Source: an uncultured Collinsella sp.
Lineage (GTDB): Bacteria > Actinomycetota > Coriobacteriia > Coriobacteriales > Coriobacteriaceae
Assembly (NCBI GenBank): GCA_937925715.1
Contig: CALAMG010000009.1
Location: 49,721 to 113,720 of the forward strand
Direction: 5' to 3'
DNA: 64,000 nucleotides
Made by a program: the position numbers and the translations under genes. The notes below the pieces were generated by a model that was given only the letters and a program-made list of their open reading frames with translations, was not told the DNA's origin and did no database searches. This document shows positions 8,136 to 17,356 of the stretch, in pieces. Within the stretch, counting starts at the first letter, position 1. Every line of letters starts with the position of its first letter.

Positions 8136-9179
8136 CTAGCGCTGTACGTAGGCTCGGACCAGCTCGTAGGTGTTGCGCACGCCGTCCATGTGGCTGCGCT
8201 CGTAGTTGTGGCTCGCATACACGCCGGGGCCGATCGGGCCGTGACGGATGTCGTAGCCGGCAGAGAGCGTGGCCTCAACGTCCGAGCCGTAGTGCGGGTA
8301 CACGTCGATGGCGTAGTCAAGTTCAAGCTCGCGCGCGATATTGGACAGCGTGGTCACCAGGTCGTAGTTGTACGGACCACCCGAATCCTTGGCGCAAATC
8401 GACACCATGCGCTCGGTGCAGCCCAGGTCGTCGCCCACGCAGCCCATGTCAACGCTGATCATCTCGCGCGTGTCGGCCGGCACGAAGGCACCGCCATGGC
8501 CGACCTCCTCGTACACGGTAAAGAGCAGCGAAACCTTACGCGAAAGCGTCACCTCGCCAGCGGCGACGGCACGCGCCAAGCCCAGCAAAATGGCGGCCGA
8601 AAGCTTGTCATCCAGGAAGCGGCTCTTAATGTAGCCGCTCTCCGTCACCGTGGTACGCGGATCCATAGCGATGATGTCGCCGGTCTGAATACCCAGCTCA
8701 AGCACGTCGTCCTTGCTGTCGACGTTCTCGTCGAGCAGGATCTCCATGTTCTTCTCGATGGTCTTGACCGGCTCGTCGGCCACGTGCGCCGAAGGCTCGG
8801 TGTTGAGGACCACGCCCGTGTACACATTGCCGTCGCGCGTGTAGACGGTGCAGTTCTCGCCATCGGCCGTAGACCACTGGTGCCCACCAAGCGTCGTGGG
8901 ACGCAGGCGGCCATTGTCCTTAATGGAGCGCACCATGGCGCCCAGGGTGTCGACATGGCTCGCCAACACAAGCGGCTCGCCCTCGCCGCCAAGCTCAACG
9001 AGCACGTTACCCTTATTAGAACGCTCAGGCCCAAACCCCATATCGCGCAGGGTCTCCATCAGATAATCAGTCGCCGCACGGGTATAGCCGGTAGGCGAAG
9101 CAATAGAAGTCAGCGTCTTAAGCTGTCCTGCGATATAGGAGAGCGTCTCCTCTAGAGAAGCATCAATATTAGAAGTCAT
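8136..9179 (-). CDS. M42 family metallopeptidase
   Basis: A 347-residue cytosolic aminopeptidase of the M42 family (glutamyl aminopeptidase/deblocking aminopeptidase type). The dinuclear metal ligands are visible in order: ASHVDT, FLDDK, the catalytic glutamates in VYEEVGHGG, SVDMG, and a late His in ASHNYERSH. Members digest short peptides as large oligomers. The second of two in-frame ATGs is preferred because GGAAGG then sits six bases upstream. The precise peptide preference cannot be read from sequence. No operon partner is evident. Confidence 0.92.
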   Translation of the reverse strand: MTSNIDASLEETLSYIAGQLKTLTSIASPTGYTRAATDYLMETLRDMGFGPERSNKGNVLVELGGEGEPLVLASHVDTLGAMVRSIKDNGRLRPTTLGGHQWSTADGENCTVYTRDGNVYTGVVLNTEPSAHVADEPVKTIEKNMEILLDENVDSKDDVLELGIQTGDIIAMDPRTTVTESGYIKSRFLDDKLSAAILLGLARAVAAGEVTLSRKVSLLFTVYEEVGHGGAFVPADTREMISVDMGCVGDDLGCTERMVSICAKDSGGPYNYDLVTTLSNIARELELDYAIDVYPHYGSDVEATLSAGYDIRHGPIGPGVYASHNYERSHMDGVRNTYELVRAYVQR

Positions 9180-9388
9180 ATGCATCCTTCCAAGTAAAAC
9201 TAAGACCGAGTCCCGATTTTAACCGTTCTGCACGTGCAATGCCCCAGGAGCCGAGCCGCCTCCAGACGTCCCCGCACCGGTTTTGTGCACGTGCACGGTT
9301 TACAATCTCAATCTTGCATAAATCCTATTGGTATTTGCATAGAAATGAGGCATCTTTTTGCTTCGTCTCAGGGTGCCCCACCTTGGAC

Positions 9389-9624
9389 CGTGCAAAAAAC
9401 GGAGTATTCAGCACCGTGGGCCCCAACGGCCCCATCACGAACGACAAAACGACGCGGTTACAGCAGTGTTGCAGGTCGTCGCAAAGCAGAAACTCAGTAA
9501 CAACCCCCTCCACTCATCGATAGCCCGCCCACAATGGCTGTCGATGGGCGCCTGCGGATCACTACCGCCCATTCACAACGTTATGCATTTTTAAGAGCTT
9601 GTTGAATACTCCCAAAAATGCACG
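9389..9624. repeat. ~235-bp element with inverted ends (GTGCAAAAAACGGAGTATTC)
   Basis: The left end at 9389-9409 reads CGTGCAAAAAACGGAGTATT plus C. The right end at 9604-9624 is a close inverse, GAATACTCCCAAAAATGCAC plus G. A second pair with the same spacing (214-215 bases start to start) lies at 31876-32110. Interiors are not obviously alike. Confidence 0.65.
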
Positions 9625-9698
9625 CAGGGAAGTGCACCACCTATCCGCAGCAGGCAGTACGCCTTGGTTTTGTCCGTCTCAGGGCATCGACGCAGCAC

Positions 9699-9731
9699 AA
9701 AAAGCCCCGCCGTGCGTAGCACGGCGGGGCC
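9699..9731 (-). terminator. Rho-independent terminator of fucO
   Basis: GCCCCGCCGTGC and GCACGGCGGGGC form a 12-bp stem with a three-base loop. On the minus strand a T run follows. It lies 53 bases past the fucO stop. Confidence 0.93.
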
Positions 9732-9783
9732 AGCGGCACGTCAAAAGACCATACACCTACGGGCGAAGGACCACCAAACTGGG

Positions 9784-10950
9784 CTAGGCAGCCGGGCAGA
9801 TCTTCTTGAAGAGCTCGATGACGTCGTCGAGCGTTGCCTCGCGCGGGTTACCCGGGAAGCAGGCGTCGGCCATGGCGTCCTTGGCCAGAACCTCGATCTC
9901 GTCGGCCTTCATAGCCTCGCAGACGTGCGGGATATTCACGTCGGCGGAAAGCTGCTTGACGGCGGCGATAGCGGCGTCGGCAGCCTCGTCGGTGCTCATG
10001 CCCGTGGTGTCAACACCCATGGCAAGGGCAACCTTGGCCAGGCGCTCAGCGCAAACCGGCTTGTTGAACTCCATGGCGATCGGCAGCAGCATGGCGCAAG
10101 CGACGCCGTGCGGGGTGTCGTAATGAGCAGACAGGGTGTGAGCCATTGCGTGGTCGATGCCCAGGCCAACGTTGGAGAAGCCCATGCCGGCGACATACTG
10201 GCCAAGGGCCATGCCCTCGCGGCCGGAGCCGGGCTGGCCGGACTTGGCCTCGGCGACGGAGTCACGCAGGTTCTCGCTGATCAGCTTAATAGCCTCAAAG
10301 TGGAACATGTCAGAGAGCTCCCAAGCACCCTTGGTGGTGTAGCCCTCGATGGCGTGGGTCAGAGCGTCCATACCAGTGGAAGCGGTCAGGCCGGCGGGCA
10401 TGGAAGCCATCATGTCAGGATCGACGACGGCAACCTCGGGGGCGTCGTTGGTGTCGACGCACACGAACTTGCGGACCTTCTCGGGGTCGGTGATGACGTA
10501 GTTGATGGTCACCTCGGCGGCGGTACCGGCGGTCGTCGGCACGGCGATGGTGAACACGGCGTGGTTCTTAGTGGGAGCAACGCCCTCGAGGCTGCGGACA
10601 TCGGCGAACTCGGGATTGTTGATGATGATGCCGATGGCCTTAGCGGTGTCCATGGAGGAGCCGCCACCGATGGTCACGATAGCGTCAGCCTCGGCGGCCT
10701 TGAAGGCCTCGACGCCGTCCTTGACGTTCTGGATAGTGGGGTTGGGCTTGATCTCGGAGTAGAGGCTCCAAGCGATGCCGGCGGCGTCGAGCTCGTCGGT
10801 CACCTTAGCGGTAACGCCAAACTTGACCAGATCGGGGTCGGAGCAGACGAAGATCTTCTTGTAGCCGCGACGCTGGAGCTCGCCGGTGATCTCCTTGATG
10901 GCGCCGGAACCATGATAAGAGATGGTATTGAGAACGAAACGATTAGCCAT
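9784..10950 (-). CDS. fucO: Lactaldehyde reductase / iron-containing alcohol dehydrogenase
   Basis: A 388-residue group III iron-dependent alcohol dehydrogenase. The N-terminus MANRFVLN, the block NNPEFADVRSLEG, the stretch PTTAGTAAEVTINYVITD and ALGQYVAGMGFSNVGLG are nearly those of Escherichia coli FucO, which interconverts L-lactaldehyde and 1,2-propanediol with NAD. The metal ligands are the Asp in DPDMM-type context and His residues in DALTHAIEG and HAMAHTLSAHYDTPHG. The ATG follows GGGAGG. No fucose or rhamnose catabolic genes adjoin it, so it probably acts as a general fermentative aldehyde reductase. It ends at a strong terminator. Confidence 0.92.
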   Translation of the reverse strand: MANRFVLNTISYHGSGAIKEITGELQRRGYKKIFVCSDPDLVKFGVTAKVTDELDAAGIAWSLYSEIKPNPTIQNVKDGVEAFKAAEADAIVTIGGGSSMDTAKAIGIIINNPEFADVRSLEGVAPTKNHAVFTIAVPTTAGTAAEVTINYVITDPEKVRKFVCVDTNDAPEVAVVDPDMMASMPAGLTASTGMDALTHAIEGYTTKGAWELSDMFHFEAIKLISENLRDSVAEAKSGQPGSGREGMALGQYVAGMGFSNVGLGIDHAMAHTLSAHYDTPHGVACAMLLPIAMEFNKPVCAERLAKVALAMGVDTTGMSTDEAADAAIAAVKQLSADVNIPHVCEAMKADEIEVLAKDAMADACFPGNPREATLDDVIELFKKICPAA

Positions 10951-11072
10951 TGATAGCCTCCCATCGTGTGCGGGGCACCCATTACGCCCCACGCTATGAG
11001 TCCCATCCTAGCGCTTTTGAAACAAAAAACGCGTGAGAACGTCAAATTTGTTAAAGCGTTTCAACAGATGAT

Positions 11073-11112
11073 GAAAAATAATGCGGCAAAGGGACGGCCC
11101 CTTTGCCGCATT
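11073..11112 (-). terminator. Rho-independent terminator of yoaK-like gene
   Basis: AATGCGGCAAAGG and CCTTTGCCGCATT form a perfect stem, followed on the minus strand by ATTTTTC. It is four bases past the YoaK-like stop. Confidence 0.92.
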
Positions 11113-11115
11113 CGG

Positions 11116-11832
11116 TTACTTTCGGCAGCCCTCTTTCCAAGCCTCGGCCGCAACCTTCCAGCGTAAGCGCAAGTCGCGCTCGCGGTCGATGAACATGATG
11201 GCAAACGCGACAAACAGCAGCAAGCTCGCCACGACGATGGCGTGCAGGCCCATGCGCTCAATACACCAGTTGCCCAACACGGCGCCAAACACAAAGGTAA
11301 AGATCACGCCAAAGTACAGCAGGCCGTTTTCCAAAAAGCCGCGCCTGTGGGTGATGATGTAATCGTCCACGTTTTGCAGCGCGTTGCGCAAGTTGCCGAT
11401 GCACATGGTCGTAGCGATGCCGTGACCGTGGATCTTGCGGAAGCTCTCGACCTGCATGCCGCAGGCAAACGAGGTGAGGCAGTTGGCGAGCAGGTTGAAA
11501 TTGCCGCCCGGGATAAAGCTCACGCCCAGCAAGATGACGGCTTCAAAGAACACCGTCACCTGACGCCAGTGGATCACGCTGCCAAAACGTTCGTGTACCA
11601 GGTCGGCAAGCATAATGCCCACGGCAAACGACACCACAGGGAAGAAGTAGCGCCCCGCAAGCGCCCAGTTGCCTTCCGAGATGCTCACGCCCACGAGCAG
11701 GATGTTGCCCGTCTGCGCGTTTGCGAAAACATGGTCGCGCCCAATGTACGAATACACATCCATAAAGCCACCGGCGAGCGCCAAGATGATGCCCAGCTCA
11801 ATAGACTCCGATATCTGTTTGGCACGCTGCAT
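11116..11832 (-). CDS. YoaK/DUF1275 family membrane protein
   Basis: A 238-residue polytopic membrane protein with about six hydrophobic segments. The N-terminal GFMDVYSYIGRDHVFANAQTGN signature is diagnostic of the YoaK/DUF1275 family, and the CGMQVESFRKIHGHGIATTMCIGNLRN loop is also conserved. Function is unknown, although the family is commonly listed as possible transporters. The start was placed at the ATG 10 bases after AAGGAGG. A longer frame upstream lacks a binding site. The gene is divergent from the YgiQ-like gene. Confidence 0.9.
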   Translation of the reverse strand: MQRAKQISESIELGIILALAGGFMDVYSYIGRDHVFANAQTGNILLVGVSISEGNWALAGRYFFPVVSFAVGIMLADLVHERFGSVIHWRQVTVFFEAVILLGVSFIPGGNFNLLANCLTSFACGMQVESFRKIHGHGIATTMCIGNLRNALQNVDDYIITHRRGFLENGLLYFGVIFTFVFGAVLGNWCIERMGLHAIVVASLLLFVAFAIMFIDRERDLRLRWKVAAEAWKEGCRK

Positions 11833-12013
11833 CGTCGTGCATCCTCCTTGTTGACGACTCTCTCGTGCGTTGGCGGAAACATAGCCGCCGTTCATACTGT
11901 AACCCATTGACAACATGGCGTGCGCGCGAGACGGGTTCTCCAACGCGCAGATACACAGTCTGGAAACAAACGGCACCCGCATCGACGCGCCGATCCGCCA
12001 GCTCATGTACTCC

Positions 12014-12048
12014 ACCAGTCTTTTTAGCCCCGTCCCAAAAAGACTGGT
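12014..12048. repeat. 12-bp perfect inverted repeat before ygiQ
   Basis: ACCAGTCTTTTT and AAAAAGACTGGT flank an 11-base loop containing CCCCGTCCC, overlapping the likely promoter region of the YgiQ-like gene (TACAAT at 12049-12054). It could be a hairpin of the GGGAC family or an operator. Confidence 0.6.
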
Positions 12049-12085
12049 TACAATTACGTGCAGCATACAAACACCGGGAGGGATC

Positions 12086-14227
12086 GTGGCAAAAAAGCCT
12101 CAGCACGCTCAGAACAACCAGCGCAGTCAGCAGGGCAAACAGGGCCAGCAGCAAAAGCGCGGCGGTAAGGCGCAGGGTGGGCACACCACGCATACCCCAG
12201 CAGCGCTCACACGCCCCTGGCGCCCGGGCCGCGATAAGTTCCTCCCCGTCAGCCGCGCCGACATGGATGCGCGCGGCTGGGACCAGTGCGACTTTGTCTA
12301 CATCTGCGGCGACGCCTACGTGGACCACCCCAGCTTTGGCATGGCCATCATCAGCCGCGTCCTCGACGCGCACGGCTACAAAGTGGGCATCATCTGCCAG
12401 CCCGACTGGACCGACCCCGCCAGCATCACTGCGCTCGGCGAGCCGCGCCTGGGGTTTCTCGTCAGTGCCGGCAACATGGACTCCATGGTCAACCACTATT
12501 CGGTGACCAAGCACCGCCGCCACACCGACGCCTATACCCCCGGCGGCGAGGAAGGTCACCGCCCCAACCGTGCCGTCACGGTCTACGGCAATCTCATCCG
12601 TCAGACGTTCAAGGACGCCCCCATCATCATCGGCGGCATCGAGGCAAGCCTGCGCCGACTGGCCCACTACGACTACTGGCAGGATAAGCTCAAGCGCTCG
12701 GTGCTGCTCGACTCGGGCGCCGACATCCTCATCTACGGCATGGGCGAGCACGCGATTGTCGAGATCGCCGACGCGCTCGACGCGGGGCTGCCCGTCGATC
12801 AGATCACCTATATCAACGGCACCGTCTACCGCACCAGCTCGCTCGACGAGGTCTACGACTACGACTTGCTGCCCAGCTGGGACGACCTTGCCGCCGACAA
12901 GCTCAATTACGCGCGCAGCTTCAATGTGCAGCAGCAGAATATGGACCCCATCACCGGGCATCGTCTGGTAGAGCCCTACCCCAACAGCGTCTATGTGGTG
13001 CAGAACCCACCGTCGGCCACGCTCACCACCGACGAGATGGACGAGGTGGCCGAACTCCCCTACGCACGCGACTGGCATCCCGACTACGACGCGGCAGGCG
13101 GCGTGCCAGCCTTTGCCGAGATCAAGTTTTCCATTAGCTCCAACCGCGGTTGTTTTGGCGAGTGTTCGTTTTGCGCCCTCACCTTCCACCAGGGCCGCGT
13201 GTTGCAGATGCGCAGCCACGACTCGATCATGCGCGAGGCCGAGCTGCTCACACGCGATCCCGAGTTTAAGGGCTACATCAACGACGTAGGCGGACCGACG
13301 GCCAACTTTAGCCGTCCCGCCTGCGACAAGCAGCTCAAGCACGGCGTGTGCAAGAACAAGCGCTGCCTATGGCCGAGCGTGTGCAAGAACATGGTGGTCG
13401 ACGAGAGCGGCTACACGCAGCTGCTGCGCGACCTACGCCAGCTGCCGGGCGTCAAGAAGGTCTTCGTCCGCAGCGGCATCCGTTTTGACTACACTATGGC
13501 CGATGCCTCGGACGAGTTTTTGCGCGAGCTGCTGGAGCACCATGTCTCGGGCCAGCTACGCGTGGCGCCCGAGCATGTGAGCGACGCGGTGCTCTCCGTG
13601 ATGGGCAAGCCGAGCCGCGCCGTCTACGATGCGTTCTGTCGCAAATTTGAGCGCCTGAACCGCGAGTACGGACTCAAGCAGTACGTGGTGCCGTATCTGA
13701 TCTCGAGCCACCCCGGCTCGACGATGAAGGAAGCCGTGGACCTTGCCGAGGCCGTGCGCGACATGGGCTACATGCCCGAGCAGGTGCAGGACTTCTACCC
13801 TACGCCGTCCACCATGTCGACCTGCATGTACTACACCGGCGTGGACCCGCGCACCATGGAGCCGATCTACGTGGCGCGCGACCCGCACGAGAAGGCTATG
13901 CAACGCGCGCTCATCCAGTATCGCAAGCCCGAGAACTACAAGCTGGTACGTGAGGCGCTGGAGAAGGCCGGCCGCCGCGATCTGATCGGCTACACCAAGC
14001 ATTGCCTGATCCGTCCCGTGCCGCCGCGACCGGGCGAGACGTCTGCTGGCGGCGGACATGGCGCCGGTAATAAGGGCGGCAAGGCCCACGGTGGCGCTGG
14101 CGGCGCCGGCAAGGGGCCTAAGGGCAGCAAGGGTCACGGCGGCATGTCGCGCGCGCAGAACACTGCCGGCCGCAACCGCGCGGCCCAGGGGCGTCAGGGT
14201 GCCAACGGCGGCGGCAGGCGCAACTAG
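12086..14227 (+). CDS. YgiQ family radical SAM protein
   Basis: A 713-residue protein of the YgiQ family (UPF0313). The radical SAM CxxxCxxC motif is CFGECSFC, preceded by SISSNRGC, and an N-terminal cobalamin-binding-like region includes YICGDAYVDHPSFG. The second cysteine cluster (DKQLKHGVCKNKRCLWPSVC) and VQDFYPTPST are family hallmarks. The last 60 or so residues are a low-complexity G/K/R tail. GTG is chosen as start because GGGAGGG sits just upstream. The reaction is unknown throughout the family. Confidence 0.92.
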   Translation: MAKKPQHAQNNQRSQQGKQGQQQKRGGKAQGGHTTHTPAALTRPWRPGRDKFLPVSRADMDARGWDQCDFVYICGDAYVDHPSFGMAIISRVLDAHGYKVGIICQPDWTDPASITALGEPRLGFLVSAGNMDSMVNHYSVTKHRRHTDAYTPGGEEGHRPNRAVTVYGNLIRQTFKDAPIIIGGIEASLRRLAHYDYWQDKLKRSVLLDSGADILIYGMGEHAIVEIADALDAGLPVDQITYINGTVYRTSSLDEVYDYDLLPSWDDLAADKLNYARSFNVQQQNMDPITGHRLVEPYPNSVYVVQNPPSATLTTDEMDEVAELPYARDWHPDYDAAGGVPAFAEIKFSISSNRGCFGECSFCALTFHQGRVLQMRSHDSIMREAELLTRDPEFKGYINDVGGPTANFSRPACDKQLKHGVCKNKRCLWPSVCKNMVVDESGYTQLLRDLRQLPGVKKVFVRSGIRFDYTMADASDEFLRELLEHHVSGQLRVAPEHVSDAVLSVMGKPSRAVYDAFCRKFERLNREYGLKQYVVPYLISSHPGSTMKEAVDLAEAVRDMGYMPEQVQDFYPTPSTMSTCMYYTGVDPRTMEPIYVARDPHEKAMQRALIQYRKPENYKLVREALEKAGRRDLIGYTKHCLIRPVPPRPGETSAGGGHGAGNKGGKAHGGAGGAGKGPKGSKGHGGMSRAQNTAGRNRAAQGRQGANGGGRRN

Positions 14228-14262
14228 CGCGACAGGGCGTGGCGGCACGACACGCCCCCACC

Positions 14263-14312
14263 AATAAAATGCCGCTCGCCGGGGCGTCGTAAAACGATTC
14301 CCCGGCGAGCGG
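14263..14312. terminator. Bidirectional terminator between ygiQ and the beta-glucoside PTS
   Basis: GCCGCTCGCCGGGG and CCCCGGCGAGCGGC form a perfect 14-bp stem. The minus side is followed by ATTTTATT. It separates convergent genes. Confidence 0.88.
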
Positions 14313-14342
14313 CCGATTAATATTGTCTATCTCAAAACGTCG

Positions 14343-15713
14343 TTACTTTTTGTCAAAACGACCATAGAGCGCAAACGAGAGCGTCGCGGAAATAACCCAA
14401 GTCAAAGCGATGCAGACGACAATCATGATCAGGTTCATGGGATTGCCGCTTGGATCGGCATAAACGGGCAACGAGGTAATGCCAGGCATAACAAAACCGA
14501 AGCACTTTGCGCCCAGAACAACGGTGAGCGCACCGCCAATGCCATCCGCGATCATCGCAGCGATAAGCGGAGTCCTGTTAGGAACCTGAACGGTAAACAA
14601 GGCGGGCTCGGAGATTCCCATAAATGCCGAGAAGGCGCACGTCATTGCAGCGGACTTGAGCTTTTCGTCGGTCATGCGCAGGGCCGCACCAAAAGACGCA
14701 CCGCTTTCGGCGAGGTTATGGCAGAAAGAGATCGGGAGCAGATAGTCATACCCCAGCGTTGCGATATTGGAAATCTGGATAGGACTCGTCGACTGATGCA
14801 TGCCGAAGAGCACGATAAGCGGCATAAAGAAGCCCAGCAGAAAACCGGCAACAGGGCCCAACGTCGAGAATAGCCAAACGATACCGTTGGCGAGACCAAG
14901 ACCGCACCAGGCACCAATCGGAGCGAGCACAAACAGGTTGACCGGAATCACGATAGCAAGGGAGAGTGCCGGGACGACAACGAGCTTGAAAAGATCCGGC
15001 ACGACCTTGTCGATTGCGCGATATACAAAGGACAAGCCAATGACGCCAAAGATGACCGGGAACACGGAATCGGCGTAGCTAAAAATCGGCACCGTAAAAC
15101 CGAACAACGCAAGAGGCGTCTCGCCTGTACCGACAGCGTTGACAATAGTCGGGTACATCAGCGATCCGGCAACACAAAGCGCAAGCGAACGGTTGACTCG
15201 GAACTTATCAGCTGTAGACATTGCCAGCAAAAACGGCAAGAAGTAGAACGGGATATCCGAAATCATATTGAATATCGCAAAATCGCCGGCACCCGTGTCG
15301 ATTCCAAAAGCCGCGATAGCAGCCAGGATGCCCTTTACGATACCTCCCGCCACCAGCGCGGGAATGATAGCGGAGAAAATGCCGGTGATGATATCGAATA
15401 CGCGAGCCGAACCTTTTTGGAGCTCAGGCTGCTCGGCATCGGCGGAGACCTCGCCACCCATCCTGTCGCCTAGCATGGGCTCCAATTCGTCATATACCGA
15501 CCCCACGCTGGCGCCGATGATAACCTGCCACTGCCCGTCTTTAACCTGCGCGCCCAAGGCGCCGTCAAGCGTCTTAAGGGCCTCCAGGTCTGCCTTGCTA
15601 TCGTCCTTCAGGTTGAATCTGAGCCTTGTAATGCAGTGCGTTGCCATAACAACGTTATCGGCGCCGCCCACGAGCTCGAGGACACGAGCGGCCAGTTCCT
15701 TCTTGTCTGCCAC
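14343..15713 (-). CDS. PTS beta-glucoside-type transporter, IIBC subunit
   Basis: A 456-residue membrane permease with IIB first (residues 1-85; phosphorylated cysteine in ATHCITRLRFNL) and an EIIC domain of about ten hydrophobic segments after it (FMGISEPALFTVQVPN near the centre). There is no IIA domain, so another IIA, perhaps the one at 30042-30554, must supply phosphate. The GTG at 15713 is preferred over one at 15722 because AGGAG then has nine-base spacing. The gene start falls just after the phospho-beta-glucosidase stop, which indicates one operon that imports and hydrolyses a beta-glucoside. Confidence 0.92.
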   Translation of the reverse strand: MADKKELAARVLELVGGADNVVMATHCITRLRFNLKDDSKADLEALKTLDGALGAQVKDGQWQVIIGASVGSVYDELEPMLGDRMGGEVSADAEQPELQKGSARVFDIITGIFSAIIPALVAGGIVKGILAAIAAFGIDTGAGDFAIFNMISDIPFYFLPFLLAMSTADKFRVNRSLALCVAGSLMYPTIVNAVGTGETPLALFGFTVPIFSYADSVFPVIFGVIGLSFVYRAIDKVVPDLFKLVVVPALSLAIVIPVNLFVLAPIGAWCGLGLANGIVWLFSTLGPVAGFLLGFFMPLIVLFGMHQSTSPIQISNIATLGYDYLLPISFCHNLAESGASFGAALRMTDEKLKSAAMTCAFSAFMGISEPALFTVQVPNRTPLIAAMIADGIGGALTVVLGAKCFGFVMPGITSLPVYADPSGNPMNLIMIVVCIALTWVISATLSFALYGRFDKK

Positions 15714-15724
15714 AGCAATCACTC

Positions 15725-17203
15725 CTACCCAAGATCCTCGCCATTAGTGACGATACATTTCTGATACCAATAGAAAGAGTCTTTACGCAAGCGCTCCGCA
15801 GTGCCGTTGCCGCAATTATCCAGATCGACATAGATAAGCCCGTATCGCTTGTCCATCGTTAGCGGGCCGCAGGCAACAAGGTCAATGAATCCCCAGATCA
15901 TATATCCGCGCACGTCAACGCCATCGATCACCGCCTCTTTAAGGCACTTTATGTGCTGGCGCAAATAATCGATTCGATACTCGTCGTGGATGCTGCCATC
16001 CTCCTCGACCACATCAGATGTACCGAGGCCGTTCTCGGCGATATACAGGGGCAGCCCATAGCGGTCATACATCTGGTTAAGGGTAACCCTCAAGCCAATG
16101 GGATCGAGCTGCCAGCCCCACTCACTCGTCTCGAGATAAGGGTTCTTGTTTGCCATGACCAGATTTCCCGCAGTCTTCTCCCATCCCTGATCGCAGGTAG
16201 ATACCTGGGAAAAGTAGTACGAGAAGGCCAGGAAGTCGACCGTGTTGCGAGCGATGAGCTCTTCATCGCCCGGTTCCATTTGAATCTCGATATCGCACGC
16301 ATCGAAATAGCGATTCATATAAGCGGGGTATTTTCCACGAGCCATCACGTCCGTATAGAACCAGTTGGAATACTGGTCGTCGTGAATAGCCTGCATGTTA
16401 TCTTCGGGACGGCAGGTGGCAGGATACGTACAGAATCGAGCGATCATGCCGCCAACGGGAATATCGGGCGAAAGACGATGGACAATCTCGACGGCACGCG
16501 CATTGGCAACGAACTCGTGGTGCAGGCACTGGAAGATGGCTCGATCGAAGTTCTCTCCCTCTTCGTCTTTGACCAGACAGACCCCGTCCCAAGGGGAAAA
16601 ACGCGCTGCATTGAACTCGTTAAAAGGCAGCCAGAAATCGACCAGATCGCCCAATTCCGTAACGATCGTCTCGACATAGCGGGCGAAGAAATCAATCGTC
16701 TTGCGATTCTTCCATCCCCCATATGTGGTGACAAGATTTACCGGGATGTCATAGTGGAGCATGGTGACGAAGGTCTTAATGCCGTGCTTTTTGCACTCAC
16801 CCAGCATGCTTCGATACCACTCGATGCCTTCGCGGTTAGGCTCAAGGTCATCTCCGTTAGGATAGATTCGGCTCCAACAAATAGAGGTGCGGAACAGCTT
16901 GAGGCCCATCTCCGCAAAAAGCGCGATGTCCTCACGGTAGTGATGATAGAAGTCGTTACCGCGCCTAAACGGGTAGAACTCAACACCATCATCTGCGAGA
17001 GCGTTCATTAGTTCGTCATGGCAGAAGGGGTTGTTTTGATGCTTGTCCTCAATCTGGTCATGAGTCCAGGTACCATCCAGCCATCGACAATCCTGCGTCG
17101 ACTTTCCCTTTCCGCCCTCATTCCAGGCACCATCGGCCTGCGAGCACGATATGGCTCCGCCCCATAAAAAGTCGGAGTCAAACCCATGTTTTAACTTACT
17201 CAT
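15725..17203 (-). CDS. 6-phospho-beta-glucosidase, GH1
   Basis: A 492-residue family 1 glycoside hydrolase. The N-terminal FLWGGAISCSQADGAWNEGGKGKS stretch matches in part BglA/BglB-type enzymes. The acid/base glutamate is in LPFNEFN, the NEFN form found in phospho-glucosidases instead of NEP, and the nucleophile is in YIAENGLG. It splits the PTS-imported phosphorylated beta-glucoside to glucose 6-phosphate and aglycone in the cytosol. The ATG follows AAGGAGG. It leads the operon with the PTS gene, and the AraC-type gene is divergent from it. Confidence 0.95.
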   Translation of the reverse strand: MSKLKHGFDSDFLWGGAISCSQADGAWNEGGKGKSTQDCRWLDGTWTHDQIEDKHQNNPFCHDELMNALADDGVEFYPFRRGNDFYHHYREDIALFAEMGLKLFRTSICWSRIYPNGDDLEPNREGIEWYRSMLGECKKHGIKTFVTMLHYDIPVNLVTTYGGWKNRKTIDFFARYVETIVTELGDLVDFWLPFNEFNAARFSPWDGVCLVKDEEGENFDRAIFQCLHHEFVANARAVEIVHRLSPDIPVGGMIARFCTYPATCRPEDNMQAIHDDQYSNWFYTDVMARGKYPAYMNRYFDACDIEIQMEPGDEELIARNTVDFLAFSYYFSQVSTCDQGWEKTAGNLVMANKNPYLETSEWGWQLDPIGLRVTLNQMYDRYGLPLYIAENGLGTSDVVEEDGSIHDEYRIDYLRQHIKCLKEAVIDGVDVRGYMIWGFIDLVACGPLTMDKRYGLIYVDLDNCGNGTAERLRKDSFYWYQKCIVTNGEDLG

Positions 17204-17306
17204 TTGCCCTCCTTGATCGGATGCTCCAGCGGATAACCCAATACTAGGAAGAACAAGATGCATAAGATATCGCACAGAAAGCGTGGGTTTATAACATTTT
17301 TTTAGC

Positions 17307-17312
17307 TATAAT
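17307..17312 (+). promoter_or_regulatory. TATAAT -10 box for the AraC-type gene
   Basis: A perfect -10 hexamer lies 44 bases before the ATG. The matching -35 is weak, which would fit activator dependence. It lies in the 153-base region shared with the divergent phospho-beta-glucosidase operon. Confidence 0.5.
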
Positions 17313-17356
17313 ACCGTTTAAGGCATCGATTCTACCGTTCACCCCTGGAGCACCCC

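Larger units (their letters stand above)
9180..9783. other. 600-base intergenic region holding an inverted-end element
   Basis: No convincing gene. It contains the element at 9389-9624 and the terminator of the next gene. Short open frames here lack ribosome binding sites and family signatures. Confidence 0.6.

Noticed and set aside
9234..9523. Short overlapping frames in the 600-base gap after the M42 peptidase
   Set aside because: Several frames overlap with none preferred. They include the inverted-end element and show no coding bias.
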